A DNA stretch of 64,000 bases. Source: an uncultured Mucilaginibacter sp. (lineage in GTDB: Bacteria > Bacteroidota > Bacteroidia > Sphingobacteriales > Sphingobacteriaceae). The notes under the pieces were generated by a model, which saw nothing but the letters and a program-made list of their open reading frames with translations, had not been told where the DNA came from and searched no databases. Made by a program: the position numbers and the translations under genes. Shown in pieces: positions 58,902 through 64,000 of the stretch. The first letter of the stretch is position 1; every line of letters starts with the position of its first letter. The DNA is taken from contig NZ_CALMAT010000130.1 in assembly GCF_937859865.1 (NCBI RefSeq), positions 1-64,000 on the forward strand. Reading direction: 5' to 3'.

Positions 58902-59963
58902 TTAAAACGCATTGGCCTTCAATTTTAGCCCTGCGGTTTCTTCCAAACCAAACATCAAATTCATGTTTTGTACTGCTTGTCCGGATGCGCCTTTTAGCAG
59001 GTTGTCCATAATGCTGATAACGAAAATTTTGTTGCCGTGTTTTTTGATTTGGATAAAGCATTTGTTGGTGTTTACCACCTGCTTTAAATCAATATCGCGA
59101 ATTGTAACATGCGTAAAAGGATGTTCGGCATAATAATCCGAGTATAACTTTAGTGCTTCCTCTTCGGTTAAATTACATTCGGTATAAATGGAAGCTAAAA
59201 TGCCGCGTGTAAAATCGCCGCGGTAAGGGATAAAATTAAGCCGGTTTTCATCGCCGGGATAAACCGGAAAATCGGATTGCAACTGGTTTAACGACTGGCT
59301 GATCTCTTTTAAATGCTGGTGGTTAAAAGCTTTGTAAACTGATAAATTATCATTGCGCCACGTAAAATGCGAAGTAGGTGAAAGGCTTTGCCCAGCTCCG
59401 GTTGAGCCGGTTGTTGCCGAAATATGTACTTCTTTTACCAGCATATTTTTTGCCGCTAAAGGAAGCAAGCCCAACTGGATGCAAGTTGCAAAACAACCGG
59501 GATTGGCAATGTTGAATGCTTCTTTTATGGCACTTTTATTGAGTTCGGGAAGACCGTAGACGAAGGAGCGGGGAGCGGAATTTGAGGTGTGCGTTTTTCC
59601 TTCCAACCTTTCACCTTTTACCTCAAAACCTTTCGCTTCCTTCAACCTAAAATCCTGACTTAAATCAATAACTTTTATATGTTCTGCAATTGGATTTGCT
59701 TCCAGAAATTTCTGTGCATCACCATGCCCAACGCATAAAAACAAAACATCTATTTCATCCGATAATTCGCTGCTAAATTTCAATTCTGTATCGCCAAAAA
59801 GATCCGTATGAACTTCGTACAAAAAGTTTCCGGCGTTACTTTTACTGTTTACAAAAGCGATTTCTACGTTTGGATGATTGAGTAAAATGCGCAACATTTC
59901 GCTGCCAGTATAACCTGCGCCGCCAATAATTCCGGCTTTGATTTTTTGTTCTGTCGAAGCCAT
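58902..59963 (-). CDS. argC: N-acetyl-gamma-glutamyl-phosphate reductase
   Basis: KAGIIGGAGYTGSEMLRILLNHPNVE; NPGCFATCIQLGLLPL; ISATTGSTGAGQSLS. Confidence 0.95.
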   Translation of the reverse strand: MASTEQKIKAGIIGGAGYTGSEMLRILLNHPNVEIAFVNSKSNAGNFLYEVHTDLFGDTELKFSSELSDEIDVLFLCVGHGDAQKFLEANPIAEHIKVIDLSQDFRLKEAKGFEVKGERLEGKTHTSNSAPRSFVYGLPELNKSAIKEAFNIANPGCFATCIQLGLLPLAAKNMLVKEVHISATTGSTGAGQSLSPTSHFTWRNDNLSVYKAFNHQHLKEISQSLNQLQSDFPVYPGDENRLNFIPYRGDFTRGILASIYTECNLTEEEALKLYSDYYAEHPFTHVTIRDIDLKQVVNTNKCFIQIKKHGNKIFVISIMDNLLKGASGQAVQNMNLMFGLEETAGLKLKANAF

Positions 59964-59967
59964 CTGC

Positions 59968-61167
59968 TTAGTTTTCTTTCGCTCCGTTTACTTTATGATA
60001 AATCACCGTTTGGTTGCCAAATATTTTGGAAAATCCTTTCACATCGTCGCCGGTCCAGGTGTTGTTCATTTCGCCGTAACTGCCAAACTTGTTTGACATT
60101 AAATCATATGCCGATTCAATTCCTAAAACCTGAAAACGGTAAGGATACAATTGTACAAACACTTTTCCCGAAACGTTTTGCTGTGTATCAGTCAGAAAAG
60201 ATTCAATATTGCGCATAACCGGATCGTGAAACTGGCCTTCGTGCAGCCAATTTCCGTAGAAAGACGAAAGCTGGTCTTTCCAGCTCAATTGCCATTTGGT
60301 AAGTGTATGTTTTTCTAAAGTATGATGCGCTTTGATGATAACCATCGGCGCAGCAGCTTCAAAACCAACGCGGCCTTTGATGCCAATAATGGTATCGCCA
60401 ACATGAATATCGCGGCCAATGGCATAAGGCGAAGCCAGCTCCTGCAAGTGTTGGATGGCTTTGGTTGGATGATCGAAAGTTTCATCGTTAATGGCAATTA
60501 GTTCACCTTGTTTAAATTCAAGCGTTACTTTTTCCGAGCCTTCTTTCGTGAGTTGTGTTGGCCAGGCATCGTCCGGCAAACCTTCGTGCGAAGTCAGCGT
60601 TTCTTTTCCGCCAACAGAAGTTCCCCAAATACCTTTGTTGATGGAGTATTTGGCTTTCTCGAAATTCATTTCCACACCGTGCTCTTTCAGGTATTTAATT
60701 TCTGCTTCACGGCTCAATTTTAAATCGCGGATTGGCGTGAGGATTTTTACTTCCGGGATCAGGATATTAAAAATCATATCAAACCGAACCTGGTCATTAC
60801 CCGCGCCGGTGCTTCCGTGGGCCACATAATCGGCACCTATTTTTTTTGCGTACAAAGCAATTGCCGTAGCCTGGCTCACACGTTCAGCACTTACAGAAAG
60901 CGGATAAGTATTGTTTTTCAACACGTTTCCGTAAATCAAATAGCGGACGCAGGTGTTGTAAAAGTTTTCTGTTTCATCAACAACCGCGTGCGAAACAACG
61001 CCCATTTTATAAGCACGGCGTTCAATATCGGCCAATTCTTCGGCACCAAAACCGCCGGTGTTTACAATCACGGAATGAACTTCCAAATTCAAATCCTGCG
61101 ACAAATAAATGCTGCAAAACGAAGTATCCAAACCTCCGCTAAAAGCTAAAACTACTTTTTCTTTCAT
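59968..61167 (-). CDS. argG: Argininosuccinate synthase
   Basis: KVVLAFSGGLDTSFCSIYLSQDL; AHGSTGAGNDQVRFD. Confidence 0.96.
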   Translation of the reverse strand: MKEKVVLAFSGGLDTSFCSIYLSQDLNLEVHSVIVNTGGFGAEELADIERRAYKMGVVSHAVVDETENFYNTCVRYLIYGNVLKNNTYPLSVSAERVSQATAIALYAKKIGADYVAHGSTGAGNDQVRFDMIFNILIPEVKILTPIRDLKLSREAEIKYLKEHGVEMNFEKAKYSINKGIWGTSVGGKETLTSHEGLPDDAWPTQLTKEGSEKVTLEFKQGELIAINDETFDHPTKAIQHLQELASPYAIGRDIHVGDTIIGIKGRVGFEAAAPMVIIKAHHTLEKHTLTKWQLSWKDQLSSFYGNWLHEGQFHDPVMRNIESFLTDTQQNVSGKVFVQLYPYRFQVLGIESAYDLMSNKFGSYGEMNNTWTGDDVKGFSKIFGNQTVIYHKVNGAKEN

Positions 61168-61169
61168 GG

Positions 61170-61850
61170 TTAAATATCAGTTAGTTTGGTAATGCCCAAA
61201 CCTAAAGTTTCAATTGTTTTGGTAGATTTTTTCAGCGCATTTTCGATACGTTCCAGCAGCGTTGCTTTGTGGCTTAGCTTTTTCATTTTATCTTCAATCT
61301 CTTTTGCCTTTTCTGCCGGATCAAAAAGCATGGCCGTACACATGCAGTTTTTGCGTTCTTTGCTCATCAAAATATCGTAGTTAACGCAGCTTTTGCAGCC
61401 TTGCCAAAACGCTTCATCTTGCGTTAATTCTGAGTAGGTAACGGGTTCGTAACCTAATTCAGAGTTGATTTTCATCACAGCTAAACCAGTAGTTAAACCG
61501 AAGATTTTGGCATCAGGATATTTTTTGCGGGACAATTTAAAAACTTCTTCTTTAATGGCTTTTGCCAACCCGACTTTCCTAAACATCGGATTCACAATCA
61601 AACCGGAATTGGCCACAAACTGCCCGTGGCTCCAGGTTTCGATGTAACAAAAACCTGCCCAGGTGCCGTCTTTGTGCAGCGCTATGACTGCTTTGCCTTC
61701 CAGCATTTTATTGGCTACATATTCAGGCGAACGTTTGGCAATGCCGGTTCCGCGTGCTTTGGCAGATTCGGCCATTTCATCACAAATCTGCGGGGCATAA
61801 TCTGCGTGTTCGCCTGTGGCTACCTGTATTTTAAAATCTTGAATGGTCAT
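61170..61850 (-). CDS. GNAT family N-acetyltransferase (possible arginine-pathway acetylase)
   Basis: Start MTIQDFKIQVATGEHADYAPQICDEMAESAKARGTGIAKRSPEYV; first gene of the arg cluster. Confidence 0.82.
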   Translation of the reverse strand: MTIQDFKIQVATGEHADYAPQICDEMAESAKARGTGIAKRSPEYVANKMLEGKAVIALHKDGTWAGFCYIETWSHGQFVANSGLIVNPMFRKVGLAKAIKEEVFKLSRKKYPDAKIFGLTTGLAVMKINSELGYEPVTYSELTQDEAFWQGCKSCVNYDILMSKERKNCMCTAMLFDPAEKAKEIEDKMKKLSHKATLLERIENALKKSTKTIETLGLGITKLTDI

Positions 61851-62234
61851 GGAGAAATACAAATATTTTCCGTTAAAATAAAAATGCTTTTAACGCCGGA
61901 AGTTAATTTTAAGGCAATTGCACAAGCCTTTTTTCCGACAGGTGAATGTGTATTTGCAGGAAACGGTTTAAATCCGGGAAATGTAAATCCGTCGTCGTTT
62001 TAACGAAAAGAGGCGGGTAGAAACCAAAACTAACGCAGTTGCAACCGGAGCAAAAACCGCTCTGACAGTAGGCAAAATATAGCGTTGTTGATTCATTATT
62101 TGTCTAATTTAAAATGCTGCAATTATCGCGTTAATTTTTTGATTATACTACGTGCATTTTCAAAAGTTACATTAAAGACAAATTCTTTGCCGCGAAGTTT
62201 AAAACCTGTTTAAAATTTACTTATTCAGGTTTAC

Positions 62235-62325
62235 ATACTTCTTTTACCCTATAAAAATTGGTGTAATTGGTTTGTGCTTTGTTAAGTTGGCGCAGGCACC
62301 AATTTTTATAGGGTAAAAGAAGCAT
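62235..62325. repeat. Paired element, 91 bp with about 28-bp inverted arms
   Basis: ATACTTCTTTTACCCTATAAAAATTGGTG ... CACCAATTTTTATAGGGTAAAAGAAGCAT. Confidence 0.9.
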
Positions 62326-62443
62326 CGCCGTTTTTACTTGGATCTGTTTAAACAGTTTCCTTAACTGCAAATGTTGATAAGTTTGTTGATAAAATGTGGA
62401 AAAGTAGCAATATTAAAAGCTAAAATTATTGGTAATTATGTGA

Positions 62444-63022
62444 ATGGAAACATTCAAACTAAACCCATTTGCCAAGTTAGTTAGCCAGGACTACCTGCTT
62501 GTTATCACACCAAGCGAAGAAGTTGTTTCGGAAGTGCGAAAATTGAAAGACTTCGCGAAAAAGCTGATCGGCTATTATCACTCCTTTAATAGTAAAGCGC
62601 ATATCACGGTTAACCATTATTACGACGGTAAAGCTTTGTTTTTTGATGAACGCGTGCCAACTTGCAAAAGCATGACGGGCCGGATAGATGTTTTCGAGAT
62701 CAAAATTTGCGGTTTTGATTTTTTTGAACACCAAGGCAATTACACCATTTATGCCAAAGTGGAATTAAGCCAAAACATCAAAGCAGCTTTTTCCAGGTTT
62801 AAAAAAGTTTTTGGTGCTGATGTTCCGCAAACGCCGCACATTACCATTGCCAGGTCTTTGTCTTACAATCAATATAAATTATTGTGGTATTATTTTAAAA
62901 AGCAAAGCTTTGAATGCTCTTTTTATGCCGATGAAATTGTGGTGCTGAAAACACCAACACGCAGGTTTTACAAGTTGCCGATGGAAGTTGAAACAGGGTT
63001 TAAGCTGAGAAACGTAGTTTAG
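62444..63022 (+). CDS. 2'-5' RNA ligase/2H phosphoesterase-like protein
   Basis: SKAHITVNHYY and PQTPHITIARSLS paired H-x-T motifs. Confidence 0.78.
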   Translation: METFKLNPFAKLVSQDYLLVITPSEEVVSEVRKLKDFAKKLIGYYHSFNSKAHITVNHYYDGKALFFDERVPTCKSMTGRIDVFEIKICGFDFFEHQGNYTIYAKVELSQNIKAAFSRFKKVFGADVPQTPHITIARSLSYNQYKLLWYYFKKQSFECSFYADEIVVLKTPTRRFYKLPMEVETGFKLRNVV

Positions 63023-63038
63023 TTAAATGTGTTAGGTA

Positions 63039-63233
63039 ATGCCGCCGCACATTACAATTGCAAAAAATATTTCTAAAGAAAAAGCCGATTGGTTATGGCA
63101 GTATTTTGCAGGCCTGAAATTTGAATACTCTTTTTATGCCGATAAAATCAGTGTGCTGGAAACACCCACGCGCAAGTTTTTCAACCTGCCGATGCGTGTA
63201 AAAGCAGAGATCGGATTGGCGGCCGCATCATAA
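63039..63233 (+). pseudogene. Truncated tandem copy of the C-terminal half of the preceding 2H phosphoesterase-like gene
   Basis: MPPHITIAKNISKEKADWLWQYFAGLKFEYSFYADKISVLETPTRKFFNLPM aligns with PQTPHITIARSLSYNQYKLLWYYFKKQSFECSFYADEIVVLKTPTRRFYKLPM. Confidence 0.75.
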
Positions 63234-63262
63234 AAAAAATAAGGATTGTTATTTTGATGCGC

Positions 63263-63288
63263 TTGTTTTAATAATTTTTCTACTTTTG
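63263..63288 (+). promoter_or_regulatory. Putative Bacteroidota promoter for SRP RNA
   Basis: TTG near 63264 and TACTTTTG (TAnnTTTG) at 63281-63288 just upstream of the RNA. Confidence 0.55.
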
Positions 63289-63292
63289 TGGC

Positions 63293-63390
63293 GGGTAAGT
63301 CTTCTACGACCAGCTCCTCTTGAACTCCCTCAGGGTGGGAACGCAGCAAGGGTAGAGAGTTGTAGCGGTGCGATAGGAGTAGCTTACCCA
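63293..63390 (+). ncRNA. ffs: Bacterial small signal recognition particle RNA
   Basis: GGGTAAGT...GAACTCCCTCAGGGTGGGAACGCAGCAAGGGTA...AGCTTACCC: conserved SRP domain IV with closing GGGTAAG/CTTACCC helix. Confidence 0.93.
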
Positions 63391-63435
63391 TTTTTTATTT
63401 TTCAAACAACCTTTCCCTTTTTTAAATTATATCGT

Positions 63436-63465
63436 AGCCGGAGTTTTTTCCGGCTTTTGTTTTTT
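63436..63465 (+). terminator. Terminator downstream of SRP RNA
   Basis: AGCCGGAGTTTTTTCCGGCTTTTGTTTTTT. Confidence 0.7.
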
Positions 63466-63481
63466 AATGATTTTTTACCGG

Positions 63482-63527
63482 TAAAAGAAGCATCAGGAAT
63501 TTGTTAAAACCGATGATGCTTTTTTTA
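63482..63527. repeat. Convergent paired element, 46 bp, upstream of ypdA
   Basis: TAAAAGAAGCATCAGG...CGATGATGCTTTTTTTA. Confidence 0.75.
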
Positions 63528-63541
63528 TCACACTAAAATTT

Positions 63542-64000
63542 ATGTTGGATTTATTGATTATCGGCGGCGGGCCAATTGGTTTGGCCTGCGCACTCGAAGC
63601 AAAAACTAAAGGTTTAACTTACCTGATTGTAGAAAAAGGCACGCTGGTTAACTCCTTATATAATTACCCTGCGGGGATGACTTTTTTTTCCACTTCGGAT
63701 AAATTGGAGATTGGCGGCGTTCCGTTTGTTTCCAACAGCATCAAACCAACGCGTGCCGAATCGCTGGAATATTACCGGCGCGTAACCACTTCCAATCAAT
63801 TAAATATCCATTTGTTTGAAGCCGTTTTAAGCAATCAACTTAAAAACAATCATTACGAAATCACCACAACCAAAGCAGTTTATCAGGCTAAAAACATCAT
63901 TATTGCCACCGGTTTTTACGATGTCCCGGTGAAGATGAATATTCCGGGAGAGGATTTGCCAAAGGTTAGGCACTATTATAAAGACCCGAACTTTTACACC
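63542..64000 (+). CDS. ypdA: YpdA-family putative bacillithiol disulfide reductase, N-terminal part (truncated by window edge)
   Basis: MLDLLIIGGGPIGLACALEAKTKGLTYLIVEKGTLVNSLYNYPAGMTFFSTSDKLEIGGVPFVS... Confidence 0.88.
   Translation, partial: MLDLLIIGGGPIGLACALEAKTKGLTYLIVEKGTLVNSLYNYPAGMTFFSTSDKLEIGGVPFVSNSIKPTRAESLEYYRRVTTSNQLNIHLFEAVLSNQLKNNHYEITTTKAVYQAKNIIIATGFYDVPVKMNIPGEDLPKVRHYYKDPNFYT

Noticed and set aside
62914-63136. ATGCTCTTTTTA and ATACTCTTTTTA in the 2H phosphoesterase gene and its duplicate as independent AGAG-variant insertions
   Set aside because: They encode the same conserved peptide (SFYAD) in a duplicated gene, so shared ancestry explains both.

Overview
This 64 kb window looks like an ordinary, gene-dense chromosomal segment of a Bacteroidota bacterium, probably Sphingobacteriaceae-like (inferred from SusC/SusD, TonB receptor + DUF4249, TAnnTTTG promoters and many BadF-type kinases). 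I see no prophage, CRISPR array, conjugative element, tRNA or rRNA. Gene content includes a CzcCBA-type efflux operon, glgB, gap, pfkA, two BadF-type kinases, a Nudix-HTH regulator, topoisomerase IB, a SusC/SusD pair, diadenylate cyclase, a hybrid histidine kinase, an M1 peptidase, ahcY, a TonB receptor/DUF4249 cluster, pdxJ, gcvP, recJ, lptB, GH3, a polyprenyl synthetase, an arginine cluster (argF', argD, argC, argG, GNAT), a small SRP RNA, and a bacilliredoxin plus YpdA-like reductase. The main unexplained signal is a dispersed 12-bp motif, TAAAAGAAGCAT, with variants TAAAAACAGTAT, TAAAAACAGCAT and TAAAAGAAGTAT. By hand I count about 38 exact copies of the main form and about 59 including variants, roughly one per 1.1 kb, where about 0.01-0.02 copies of the main form would be expected by chance. 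It is preceded by an AATTTTTA-like tract and a 4-6 nt GC-rich spacer. It is concentrated between genes, often as inverted pairs (several about 91-94 bp with 28-bp arms), but also lies inside genes in several unrelated reading frames. This architecture resembles the DNA uptake sequences of Neisseria and Haemophilus; a REP/MITE-like palindromic family is the main alternative.
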